Source: Uranotaenia lowii
Lineage: Eukaryota > Arthropoda > Insecta > Diptera > Culicidae
DNA: 64,000 bases
NCBI RefSeq assembly: GCF_029784155.1
Contig: NC_073693.1
Span: 338,350,023-338,414,022 of the forward strand
Reading direction: 5' to 3'
Within the stretch, counting starts at the first letter, position 1. Every line of letters begins with the position of its first letter. A program made the position numbers and the translations under genes. A model generated the notes under the pieces. It ran no database searches, had not been told where the DNA came from, and was given only the letters and a program-made list of their open reading frames with translations. Positions 38,820 through 49,941 of the stretch are shown in pieces.

Positions 38820-39569
38820 GGCAAATCAGTCCAAGCTTTTTTATGACACGAGTTTATATTATTGCATACCCGACGTTTCGGTGTCGTATGACACCATCTT
38901 CAGGGGTTCTACTAATTATAAATTACAGAAAATGTGTGATGTTTTGTTATATCGAATTGATCTAACCCTACTTACAAATAGTCGCTGTGTCTTGCTTTTG
39001 TAAAAGCGTACTTTTTTAGATACCGGTAATCGAATAGTTTCACTGTAAATGGAGTTTTGTTTTTAATTTAGATAATCCAGCAAACTAATAAAGGAGTCTA
39101 CTATTTGAAATTTTAAATTTGAAAATCTCACCAAATATCGAGACAACACTTAGCCGTAATATTGATAACGATAACGCGCCGAGGGGAACCGAAGAAGATA
39201 TGATTTCACAGAGTTCTGCCGCCTAAAAGTTACGGCTAAGTGTTGTCTCAATATTTGGTGAGATTTTCAAATTTAAAATTTCAAATAGTAGACTCCTTTA
39301 TTAGTTTGATGGATTATCTAAATTAAAAACAAAACTCCATTTACAGTGAAACTATTCGATTACCGGTATCTAAAACAGTACGCTTTTACAAAAGCAAGAC
39401 ACAGCGACTATTTGTAAGTAGGGTCAGATCAATTCGATATAACAAAACATCACACATTTTCTGTAATTTATAATTTGTAGAACCCTTGAAGATGGTGTCA
39501 TACGACACCGAAACGTCGGGTATGTAATAATATAAACTCGTGTCATAAAAAAGCTTGGACTGATTTGCC
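38820..39569. mobile_element. Near-perfect foldback, 340-bp arms and 70-bp loop
   Basis: Arms 38,820-39,159 and 39,230-39,569 are reverse complements with equal length (340 each) and few mismatches, so they need no net indel to align. The loop is 39,160-39,229. Each arm contains a CTGAAGA...GAAAC motif resembling a hammerhead core (see findings). No coding sequence. It could be an inverted pair of Penelope-like terminal repeats or a foldback transposon; both are inference. Confidence 0.85.
38871..38903 (-). ncRNA. Hammerhead-ribozyme-like core motif (left arm)
   Basis: On the minus strand: CTGAAGA (fits box CUGANGA), then a 6-bp stem GGTGTC/GACACC with loop ATAC, then GAAAC and GTCGG. The order CUGANGA, stem II, GAAA matches the catalytic core. 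A conventional stem III is not evident, as in the minimal motifs reported for Penelope-like elements. Self-cleavage is unproven. Confidence 0.35.
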
Positions 39570-40439
39570 GTGTAAAAAATAAACATCAATAAAATACAGT
39601 CGAACCCTCGAATAACACATAGATACATGAGTTTAAAAAGATTAAATGTAAATCCACACCGAAAACCCACAATACTTCGAAAAATATATGAAAAATCGCG
39701 CAGCAGGTAAGCAGATTGTGTTTTCTCGAAAGTAACATTTATGCACTTGTTTTCCTCTGGCTTTGAAAGCCAGATGAATTTCAAAACTTAAAAATTAAGA
39801 AAACTTCGTTTTATTTCATATGAAGAGCCAGTATGTAAAATGTTCAGAAAAACGAAAAAAGTTTAGAATAGTCGGATAAATAAAAAGATAACCCCGATGA
39901 ACCCCTAACTGCATGAGTGAATTCTTTATTTGACATATTCAGGTTATTTTAAAGTTCGTTTGACTGTTTTTAACTTATCATCATTGAAAACAGTTTGATT
40001 TATTTGATTTAAAAAAAAGTTAAAAACATTATTAAGAGTACATTTCGTACAAATTATGGGCTTGTATGCACAAAACGTTCGTTAAGTTAAGTATATTTGA
40101 ATCGAAGTGCATATATTTTACATGTTTTTGAATATTTCCCAGGATCCCGGAAATTCCCGGAAAACAGGCCACAAGATTTCCCGATTCCCGGGAACACCGA
40201 TTCCCGGGAAATGGACACTCTATTACGCAGCACAAATAAACTAAAGACAGCAGGATATACGCATGTTTCAAAAATAATTTGAAGAAATTCTGAAATGCCT
40301 GGCAAAGCGAATGAATTGCGAATTTTATTCATTGGGAGACCCATAAACAGCTGGAAATCAACTATTCGACCAAAATTCACATGGTTAAGTATTTAAGAAA
40401 GCTTAGAGCAGGGATTTTCAGATCGTGCTCCGCGGAGCA

Positions 40440-41070
40440 CTTGGTGTTCCGCGAAGCTTTTGAAAGTGCTCCGCGACGTACGCAACGAAAATCATAAACC
40501 AACTTTGGAAAATTCTGATTTTTTTATCGTTAAGTTTTTATCGAAGCATAAATTATTTGCAGGGCATATAGTACGTTTTTGGTTGCTGTTCGTTCAATCT
40601 TTAGTGAGCAGGATGACAACACACCTGCAACTGGTGATGCATCAAAAACCTCCATCGATGGTCGTTGAGTTGGACCTGGAGGAAATCGAAGAACCTCAGC
40701 CGAAAGATGTATCCAACGTCAAGAAAATAATAATCGCTGTAAAACACTTAATGAAAAGGTTGTTCTTGCGTCGTACTTCGTAAGTTACTGAGTTACAAAA
40801 GCTGGAGAAGCGCATACTATTGCTGAAAACTTAATCAAACCTTGTATTAAAAAAATCGTCCGTGTCATGGTTGATGATAAAACCACAGATAAAACAGTGG
40901 AATTGGTAAATACGATTCCTATGGCAATACGGATTCTCGGCAAATTTGTGATATGGCTGAAGATATTGAAAGCATTTTAATTTCTCAATTGAGAACTTCA
41001 TGCAGCTTGACGAATCCGCAGATATAGCAGGACTAGCAATTCTAATGGTATTTGTCTGCTATCAACGTTA
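40440..41070 (+). pseudogene. hAT transposase remnant, N-terminal part
   Basis: Across frames it encodes a run similar to animal ZBED/FAM200/SCAND3-type hAT-derived proteins: KAGEAHTIAENLIKPCIKK, a VRVMVDDKT-like stretch, NTIP, then LDES-like residues near 41,000 and AGLAILMVFVCYQR up to the insertion point at 41,070. Frameshifts occur around 40,780-41,000. The frame is interrupted inside Tyr/Arg codons by the CMC-like element and resumes at 52,997. Confidence 0.75.
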
Positions 41071-41310
41071 CACAGCAAAAATTGAATCAGTTAATTTTAC
41101 ATTGAAAGCGATGCAAATAATTGGACCATCGCTTAAGACACAAAATTACGTTTTGATTTAAAATTTACATCATGACTTGTAAAATCACAATCGATGTAAG
41201 TGTTCGTAAAATGTAAATACGCGTCGATCAATGTAACATGTGGCGCTTAATTTTACATCGAGTCGATTTAAATTTTATGTAATACACCTAGGTTTTTTTT
41301 ACGCAGTTTT

Positions 41311-42427
41311 TTTTACACGGTTTTCGGGAATTAACACGGTTTTTTGAGAGAAAATATTCCTTTTCAAAAGAAAACACTTAGAATCTTTTTGAAGTTGGGA
41401 AAATCTTAGCTCTGAGACTAGGAACGTGAAGCATGAGACCTGAGAACTGAGACATGAGACTTCAGACCTGAGACCTGAGACCTGAGATCTCGGACACGAG
41501 ACATGAGACATAAGACCTGAGACATGAGACCTGAGACTTGAGACATCAGATCTGAGACTTGAGACCTGAAATATGAGACTTGAGATCTCAGACACGAGAC
41601 CTGAGACTTGAGACATCAGACCTGAGACTTGAGACCTGAAATATGAGACCTGAGATCTCAGACACAAGACATGAGACATTCGACCTGAGACTTGAGACCT
41701 GAGACCTGAAATATAGACCTGAGACATGAGACATAAGACCTGAGATTTGAGACATGAGGCCTGAGACTTGAGACATTAGACCTGAGACAAGAGACCTGAG
41801 ATATGAGACTTGAGACCTGAGACTTGAGACATTAGACCTGAAACTTGAGACCTGAAATATGAGACCTGAGATCTCAGACACGAGACATGAGACATTTGAC
41901 CTGAGACATTAGACCTGATACATGCGACCTGATACTTGAGACCTGAAATATGAGACCTGAGACCTGAGACTTGAGACATCAGACCTGAGACTTGAGACCT
42001 GAAATATGAGACCTCAGATCTCAGACACGAGACATGAGACATGAGACATTCGATCTGAGACCTCAAATATGAGACCTGAGACATGAGACCTGAGATATGA
42101 GACATGAAGCCTGAGACCTGGGACATGAGACCTGATACTTGAGACATTAGACCTGAGACATGAGACCTGAGACATGAGACTTTAGACCTGAGATATGAGA
42201 CATGAGGCCTGAGACCTGAAAAATGAGACATAAGACCTGAGACCTGAGACATTAGACCTGAGACATGAGGCATGATACCTAAGACCTGAGACATTAGACA
42301 TGAGACATGAGAAATGAGACCTGAGACATGAGACCTGAGACATGAGACATTAAACCTGAGAGGTGGGACATGAGACCTGAGACTTAAGGATTTTTTTACA
42401 CGGTTTTCGGGAATTAACACGGTTTTG
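41311..42427. repeat. GAGACCT microsatellite array flanked by a direct repeat
   Basis: From about 41,400 to 42,385 a 7-bp unit GAGACNT (mainly GAGACCT, GAGACAT, GAGACTT) is repeated with indels. The array is bracketed by two copies of TTTTACACGGTTTTCGGG...TTAACACGGTTTT at about 41,311-41,344 and 42,394-42,427. It lies between the left end of the CMC-like element and the 3' end of its second gene. Minus-strand open frames here (up to 220 codons, S/V/L/M-rich) are repeat artefacts. Confidence 0.85.
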
Positions 42428-42623
42428 TTTTTTTGCATGGTTTTTTTACTCGGTACGTATAGCAGTGTAAAATAAGACCTTGGTGTAGTTTCTTTTTGTT
42501 TTTATTGATTTTTTTTTATATTCTCGAATAAGGAAAATTTTTACTCCATTTTTTTGTGGTTAACTTAGATAGGATATCAATTCGAATTGAAAACGCTTTG
42601 TATTAAAATTAAAAACAATTTCA

Positions 42624-42629
42624 TTTATT
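42624..42629 (-). promoter_or_regulatory. Polyadenylation signal AATAAA
   Basis: AATAAA on the minus strand about 75 bp beyond the stop codon of the five-exon gene, at the expected distance for its 3' end. Confidence 0.5.
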
Positions 42630-42702
42630 ATTGAAAATTATTATAAAAAATTAGAAAATTTATCAATTTGAACTTGTAGAGAAATAATCATTCGGATCTA
42701 CA

Positions 42703-45700
42703 TTAGCGTGTCATGTGGTCGGTTAAATTGTCGATCAGTCTCTTTACTAAGCGCTGTTGCTTTAGAACGCGAACCGCTTGACTTTTTGAGCCACTTTGTG
42801 GAATAATTTTAAAAAAGTATTGCTGTATGAATTCCATAAACTTTGAACCTTCCTTCATGTACATGAAGTTATGTACATAATGAACCATGACTAAATCACA
42901 TATGGCTTGTTTGGCATCATTCGTGCCCTCTGTTAATCTAGCCTGATTGGCAAACACGTAATACATTTGGCTATCGTCCAGATCTGAAAGAATAACAAGA
43001 CAAATTAGTGTATTTTAAATTGAAGTGCTAGTTGTGTTGCATTGTTTGATAATTTTAACAATTTTTTAACATTTAAATCAAATTTAAATGTTATGTATAT
43101 ACGTACCAAACGCCATCAGCAAAGGTCCTGATGAGGGGATAATCACATTATTCAATGGAGTTCCAATCTGAAAAAATATAAATTCAGACCTTATTTCAAA
43201 TGTTCAACTTTTTGTTAGAAGTTTCCAAATCCAAAGTTTGATTTTTTTTCTTTTCGATAAATATTATTCTGATTGGAAATTTAAAATCTTGTTTAATCTG
43301 ATAAATTTAAAGGCCTGTTCATAATGTACAACATTATGTCAAAATGACTTAGAGTGAAAAAAAAATTTTTTAATTTTTTTAATCCCACAATTATTTGTGG
43401 TTGAATAATCAATAAAAAAAATGTCGGAAAAAACATTTGATTGAAAAGTATTAAAAAAATCTTACCGGATTTTGAATAACAAGTTGATTGAAATCCTCTC
43501 CAAGAAATTGAGCAAAGAATTTGAAAACGTTCATATCTGATGCATTTTCTTCAAGTTGATATTTCCGCTGAGTTTCAGAGAACTCAATAATTTTCATTTT
43601 CTTGCTGTTAAAATACATCTGAAGACATTCAGGATCTACTCCCGTGGATTCTTTGAAATGGAACGTTAGGAGTTTACGTCTTCTTAGAACCGGAAGCTCA
43701 TTTAGAGTCAAGTTGAGGTTTGTACTGGTGTCAAAAATATACCGTACATATGGCTGAGAAACCTTGAGAAACTCGTCAGTTAAGCTACAATTGTTGTCCT
43801 GTTGAAGAACGCTCATCAAACTCGGAGAACATTCCTTGGATGTTAGTTTCCAGTACGCTTCGGTAGTTCCTGCCTTAACGTGACGGTTTTTGCAGCTTTG
43901 TTTTGTTGGAATTGTTGATTGGTTTGATTCCCGAATACGTTTGCGATAAGAGCTGCGGGTTATGAGTTTTCTTTTGATGTGTATCCATCCTTGTCCAGCA
44001 CCAAATCCATCGTCATCACTTAGATCGAGGCTTGGGTATGCTCTTATGATTTCCTTGGAAATATCCTCCATGATACTTGCAGTAGCGTGAACATCAATTG
44101 CTCGCACTTGTTCCACTATCGGATTGATTAGAGAACACCAAAGAAATTTTGTCATCCTTAGACTATGAGGCATAACTGTAGAAGGAAATTCTTTCCGGAA
44201 CGTTTCCATTTCAAGAAGATGATTTTTGAGTGTTGAGTTCATTTCATTCCAGTTGATTTTAAAATTTCGGAACTTGAAATCGGACTCAGCATGCTTCTTT
44301 TTACTTAACATGAAAGAGTCTACTGAATGATTGGTTCCACGGTTTTTGAATTCAGAAACTTTAGCTAAACTAGATGGCAAAACTTCTCCGTTGACAGCAC
44401 TCTGAACGGTCAGTTGAGAATCTTCCGAGAAATTCTCTGCATTGTCGATTTCAAAGGTGATTTCATGTGATGTGTCTTCTTCAAAATTAGCTTCGGTGAT
44501 TTCAATTGTTCCCGTACCTCTATTATTTTGTTGATTGTCAACTAACGGTTCTGATGCATAAAATTGATTTGGGTTCACATTGATTTTTGGATGAACGACG
44601 TTAGCTAAAAGATAAGGAAAGAAAAAAAATATTTGTTAACGAAGATTTTCTTTTTTCAAAGTACTCCAATTCTTGCATAACTATCCAAGTGCCCAGGTAG
44701 TGTGCGCAAAATTTGGATTATTGATGAAGAAATGTATATTCAAGACAGGCCAAAATCCTTAATTGAAATTCCTGTTAAGTGCGCCACCAGTTTTACATTG
44801 GTTGGCCACTGAAAACAACCGGCGACAACCTTAACTTAAATTTGTCCAGTGTTGAGAACAAGTGTGAGCGAGAGTGAGCCAGGATTTTGCTCCGTTATGA
44901 AAACCATGGGGGCTGAAATATTTCTTTGGCTTGCGAGCACACTCTACACGTCATTTCAGCACCAACATGTAAAAAGGGTGTAAAAGACAAAGTAAACAAA
45001 ACCCATTTTTAGTGGATTCAAATAGCCCAATATAAGCTCTACTTAACACAAAAACCGTTTTTAGTTTTCCAGTTTTCGTAAGATTTATAATGCAAAACAA
45101 ATCAAACGGTCTAGATGCAAAACATTAAAAGGGGAAGAATGCCGAAAGCAATTCACTCACTCCTATAGCGAGAACCATAAGCTTTTTTCAAAAAATAGGG
45201 GAAATTTTATCTCCATCTCGCTCACACATATGAGATGTACAGTACAAAGCAAAGGGTGTATTAAATATTTAGATGAATTTCATACTCCAGCTAGGGTCTA
45301 TAAACAATTGCGAGCTATTTTTTCATGATAACACCGTGGTATCGATAAACACATATTTAGAATGATCCTACGCATCGTTTTGACCATATAGACTTGCAAG
45401 ATTCCTCGTGAAATTTAATTAGCGATTTAAAAAACATTGCAAAATTTTCAAACGCGTTTTTCTCGAAATGTCATAAATGAACATAGACCCTTTTCACGTG
45501 TTGGTGCTGATTTCATCTAATTTAGTTAAGCAATTTTAAATAACTTATTCTTGCAAGCAAAATCTACTTATTTGGCACATTCATGCACATGATTCGAATG
45601 TTTTACTAATTTGGTTGAAGAGCGGTATGTCAATTTCAAGAATAAGCTATATCAATACCGGAAAGCCTCATGTTTACCTTCAATTTTGAAAAGGAAATTT

Positions 45701-48700
45701 TTAACGCTCAACTTTGAGATTGACAGCCTTACTTGCTACCCTCTATACTTTTTTGTAGTAAAAGTATCATTTTCGGGGCTGTGTGAATTTAAAATATTAC
45801 TATCTAGAAACTTGGCATGGATCCTCCTGGTATGCCAAGGAACAGTTTCGGCCCTTGAAGACCACCCTTATGTTCATATAAAAAACAAATATTTGAAGCG
45901 ATAGTGGTGTTGGGAGACGATTTCGTCTGTTGATTCCAGAAGCAGTTCAACGCTGAGCCATAAATACGCTGAATAGAGCCGATGTATCAGCTGATAATTT
46001 TAAAAGCACTAACAATGATGAAGGATCAAATAGAATAAAAAAACAATATAATGATCTCACTCACCAAATATAGGGCGAGCAAAGTTTTTGATACAGTGTA
46101 TTTTTCCCAAATAGTTCAGAAAACATCCATCGACAGTCAAATGAGCTATTTACAGCTTTCCGACTATTCCGTTTTCCGATCCGCAACAATTTCTTGGAGA
46201 ATCATAGAGTTCCAATGATTATAATCATTTAATTATCACTTTTAAAACGCTTCATAGCCCAGTTTTGAAATCCTTCTACGATACTCCCTTAATTTCAATT
46301 CCACATTGATCCACGAACTGCTGCTGTTTTTCACAAGACCTTTATTTTGTTTTTGTTCCTTTTACGTTCCACCCTGGGTTGCCAGGTGCCCAGATTTGTC
46401 TGTAAAACCAAGACTTTTGACCGTTAGTCCAGATATTGGTCAGACACAGATTTTGCCCAGATTTTTGCTGAGAGTGCCCAGATTTTACAGAGTTTCAAAA
46501 TTGACAGATAAAATCAATATTAATGTATCAGATTTTATATGTAAGTGGCAGATTAGACTAAAATCTGGCTTGTATTCTTTGGTATGACCAATCAATCATT
46601 AAACTTTTTTTTTTTTTTTTCAAAATAAGATCGGCATGGTACGTGGTAGGAAACATTGTTTGTTATATAGTTATCAACTCGAAAATAACCCGAACACCAT
46701 AGCACCAACTATCTTGATTCTAAGGGCATCCGCAGCAATCGCGAGTATAGTGAAAATGCTCACGAGTTTAATCACTTCCATACCGCACCGGGGGTTAGTA
46801 TGAAGGTGAGCAAAATAGGGCCGTTGCCGTCGGGACCGACAAAATCACCAAATTTGCTCACTAGAAAGGGGCGAGATCAAACATGCACTGAAAAAATTCT
46901 ACCGTTTTAAGCAGAATTAAACAAACGAACGGAAAGCGGAAACTTTTTTAATTGCGCAAAAACTAATTCCATGAAATATTTCCGAAAAGCCCTTCAAGTT
47001 CGACGATTGCTTTCTGAATTTTTTTTTAAAAGACATACACCGTCTTAGCCGATTTAGGCTCACAGACTGAATAAACGTGGACAACATTTTACTGACTCCC
47101 ACAACCTTGAGTGAAGCTTCGAGGATTTTTCTCGGAGTAATAATAATCGAGACCAGTGTGCTATGCAGGATTTTTGTATCCAACCGTATGGGTGGCATTC
47201 CATTACTGTCCCTACCGAATTCGGCTTTCGAAACGAGGTCTCTCAATAAGTTTGGAACTAATGGGGCCCAGTTTTTCGGAGCAGCAACTATTTCAGTCAG
47301 CACGTTGGATAGAAAAAGGAGTTGAAGATTTAAGCAGAATTAAACAAACGACGTCGCGTGGATGTTTGTTGATATTCATTTTAAGAAAAAAATCGTATGA
47401 GATTAAAATTGTGGATGGATTTTTTTTTTTGAATAACCAGTTGAATTCGCAATTTCGTTACATTTTTCGGGTTTATCCAGGAATTGAACGAGAAAGTGCA
47501 ATTGCTGGTTCTGATGGTGAGTTATTTATTTTGTATTTTATATTGTTTATGACTTTTTTCTATCTATAAATTTTGATAACATTTTTTCCTTTCTCACTCA
47601 ATTTCAGATAAACAAACTCGAAGCATCGTATTTTATGACAAAAAATGATCATGTAACTAAGAAGAGCCGTTTGGTGGACGACTCCGAAAATTTACTCGGT
47701 CCGTATTAATTTAAGATTAAGATTTTCTTCAAAAGTTTTCTCAGTGCAATGCTAAATTTAAAAATAATTATGCTACCACCCGGTGCGCGAAAGAGTTTGT
47801 ATCCCAAAACCGGTCCGCTGAAATGAGCAAAACCGGGCCGCGTATACTCACTTATTGGTGCGTTTGCTCTAAGAGATCTATGTTAATAGTAGGTTCCCCA
47901 ATTTAAACTATCGTTTAACGAAAGTCATAAGAGCGATTTACAACGTAAATTTTTCGTAAATCTAAAAATATTTGGAATCTATAATAATTGAAACCAACAT
48001 AAAACATTTAGGTCATTTCGAAAAATTCCTTATCAAAAATTGATATTAACACACCTGGCATCCCTGGCCGCACAAAAGAGAACTCAAGCGTAACATTTCC
48101 AAAAAGGCGAAACTGCCGAATGTAAATGAATCGAGTCAATAGTCATTCTGGATATACGCGGTTTCGGTTTAAGTTTCATATTCAAATCACTTAAAGCTTT
48201 CAAATAGTTGATAAAATTCAATTGAGTAAAACTTTCTGTTGATAAATTGGGCGCAACTTCCAGCCGAATTTGGGAACGAAAACAAAATATAACAAAAAAT
48301 GTTTCTTTAACAAAATATGTTTTTTTACAATTGGATTTGATTAGATGTTCCAAACCCACAAACGCGTTTTTTTCTTTTTGAATAACTTGATAGTTTCGCT
48401 CTTATGAAATATTACGCGAGAATTTGTCAGATAGAAGAATATACATATCAAAACAAACTGCAAAATATTTGGCGGCTCAGTCTTCAATATTTCTTCTGTG
48501 CTTATTGCGATCGTTGTGTTGTAAGGCGATAATTAGCAAGCAGCTAACAAGGAATCTTGGAAGAAGGACTACAAGAAGTTGCTCATAATCCACAAGCACT
48601 TGACGTGATTCCTCGAGCACTCGGGTGAAGTGATTTGCGGATGGATCGTTGGAAAAACATCAGCCAAGACGATGGTTACCCAGCATTCAGAGGTCTGGAA

Positions 48701-49930
48701 TTTCGAGGGTACCTGCTGTCAACAACGCGAAGTGAATGAAATGAAGAAGCTCAGATGAAATTTGTGGAGGGGTCGCCAGCCTGGTTCCATACACTGCTGG
48801 AGACTCAAATTATACTATAAAATTTTATCATTAAGGTACGTTTGGTTTTTAAATTGAAGTGAACTTCTCAAAGAAATTATTTCGTTCAATTTTCGATAGT
48901 TATTTTAAGTTGATATCTTTCTAAATGATCCAAATTCAAATCTAAGATGTTTTTTAAATTGGAAAATTAAATTAATGAGCTTATGTAAATAGTTTTTGTT
49001 TGAAACCAATCGTCAATTACTCCAGAATAGATGAGCTGAACAGTAAATTTTCTTACTTGAATTTCTTATTGCCAAGATGTTTTACTTAATCTTTCTCTAT
49101 TGGAACATGAGCCCCATGTGTAAATACTGGAAAACGAGAAAAAACTAGAAATGTTTGAAATTTGTAATCATAGAAACTATTTTATACATCTTTTGTTGAT
49201 AAAACTCATTTTCCGTTAGAAAACATCTTGAAGAATACTTTTGATAAAGATTACATTTATTGTTACTAGAATTTACAGTGAAGTTACACTTCTAATAAGC
49301 GAATATTCATTACTTTTAAGAAAAAATCTACGTTAATCAGTGCTCTGTGCAAAAGTTTTCAGCGCTGGTGGAAATACGGGAAGTAATTACTTTTCTAACG
49401 AATTTTAAAGTGCGAATATTTTTCAAACGAGTCCAATCTATTTTCCAAATGCTCAGAACAAACTTCAAAGAAAAAAAAAATTGTATACATCATTTTGAAT
49501 ATAATAAAGCGTTTTCCACCGATAAGTTTAAAATGATGCACATGGGACTCGTACGCAAAAAGGGGAAATAAATTCATATAATATAAACTTACCCACGCTG
49601 TTGTCATTGATGGAGATGGTGGGGTTGGGCTGTGTCCAAATTTCATCCATATCTAGTACCATAAAAAGCTCATTTTTAAGAGCACGAAGAGTTATATCCG
49701 TTGAAATAGCAAATCCGTTGCTCTCTAACACCAGCTTTATGGTAGATTTATTGAGCGCTATTGATGCTAAAGGAAAAAATGGAATAATTAACAGAGTACA
49801 AATCAAACGTTAAGAAAATAATAATAAAATTACCTTGTTCGAGCAAGCTGTTGATTGTTGGTATCGCAGCAACCATGCAAGAAACGGAACGGGTCCAATC
49901 GCATATTTTGAATACAAATATATCATCCAT
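42703..49930 (-). CDS. Five-exon CMC-element gene for a CIDE-N-like domain protein
   Basis: Exons on the minus strand: 49,930-49,834; 49,766-49,593; 44,604-43,466; 43,167-43,107; 42,983-42,703. Every junction is GT-AG with a pyrimidine-rich acceptor. The exons total 1,752 nt, giving 583 residues with no internal stop. Residues 3-77 (FKICDWTRSV, SLLEQASIAL, KLVLESNG, ELFMVLDMDEIW) follow the pattern of the CIDE-N/CAD domain, a small ubiquitin-like dimerisation module known from the apoptotic nuclease DFF40/DFF45. Exon 3 encodes an acidic linker, then a basic region (RKRIRESNQS) after a YPSLDLSDDDGFG stretch. The rest is unrecognised and has no membrane segment. ATG 49,930 is chosen because it opens the domain and lies 11 bp after the transposase stop. 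Function is unknown; an accessory role in transposition or a captured host domain is possible. Confidence 0.8.
44605..49592 (-). other. 5-kb intron 2 of the CIDE-N-like gene, with later insertions
   Basis: Begins GTAAGT and ends in a T-rich tract plus TTTTAG. It is much larger than the other introns (67, 298 and 123 bp). It contains a retroposon with a 23-bp TSD (46,929-47,328), GCCCAGATTT-rich repeats at 46,370-46,500, and a plus-strand exon-like frame near 47,380-47,520 (ERESAIAGSDG before a GTGAG donor-like site). It may have grown by insertion. Confidence 0.6.
46929..47328 (-). mobile_element. Retroposed segment with a 23-bp target-site duplication
   Basis: An exact 23-bp direct repeat (46,906-46,928 and 47,329-47,351, beginning TTTAAGCAGAATTAAAC) brackets about 400 bp. 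On the minus strand the insert contains, at 47,066-47,033, the same tail as the SINE at 4 kb (GCCTAAATCGGCTAAGACGG then GGTGTATGTC and an A-run). About 100 bp of other sequence follows before the second TSD copy, so the insert may include a 3' transduction. Upstream of the tail is a minus-strand open frame (IVAAPKNWAPLVPNLLRDL) that I cannot assign. Confidence 0.65.
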
Positions 49931-49941
49931 TTTAATGAAAC

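Larger units (their letters stand above)
38613..40222. mobile_element. hAT-like insertion with 8-bp TSD
   Basis: Ends are TAGAGTGTCC at 38,613 and its reverse complement at 40,213-40,222, followed inward by GTGAAAAATTTGGG on the left and ATTTCCCGGGAAT on the right. TSD TTGCGCAG (38,605-38,612) and TTACGCAG (40,223-40,230), 7 of 8 matching; the empty-site equivalent in unit 1 reads CTACGCAG. The 8-bp TSD suggests hAT. No transposase frame. It contains the foldback at 38,820-39,569. Confidence 0.75.
37628..40285. repeat. 523-bp tandem duplication, second unit split by an insertion
   Basis: Unit 1 starts 37,628 and unit 2 starts 38,151 (AAGCRTTAAGAAAATTATC). They align through CACTCTATAGAAG and TTATGGGTATTTTTAG. 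Unit 2 stops at 38,612 and resumes at 40,223 (TTACGCAGCACAAATAAAC), matching 38,090-38,140 of unit 1. The 1.6 kb between is a separate mobile element. The units differ by scattered substitutions and small indels. Confidence 0.8.

Noticed and set aside
39386..39784. 132-codon minus-strand frame
   Set aside because: Half of it is one arm of the foldback, and the mirrored arm is not open in the same way; no motif.
41299..42438. 142- and 220-codon minus-strand frames rich in S, V, L and M
   Set aside because: Translation of the 7-bp GAGACNT array, which gives a 7-residue period; no independent coding evidence.
47156..47569. 137-codon plus-strand gene
   Set aside because: It runs through the retroposon and its TSD, so the frame is chimeric; only the last part (47,380-47,520) looks exon-like and I could not assign it.
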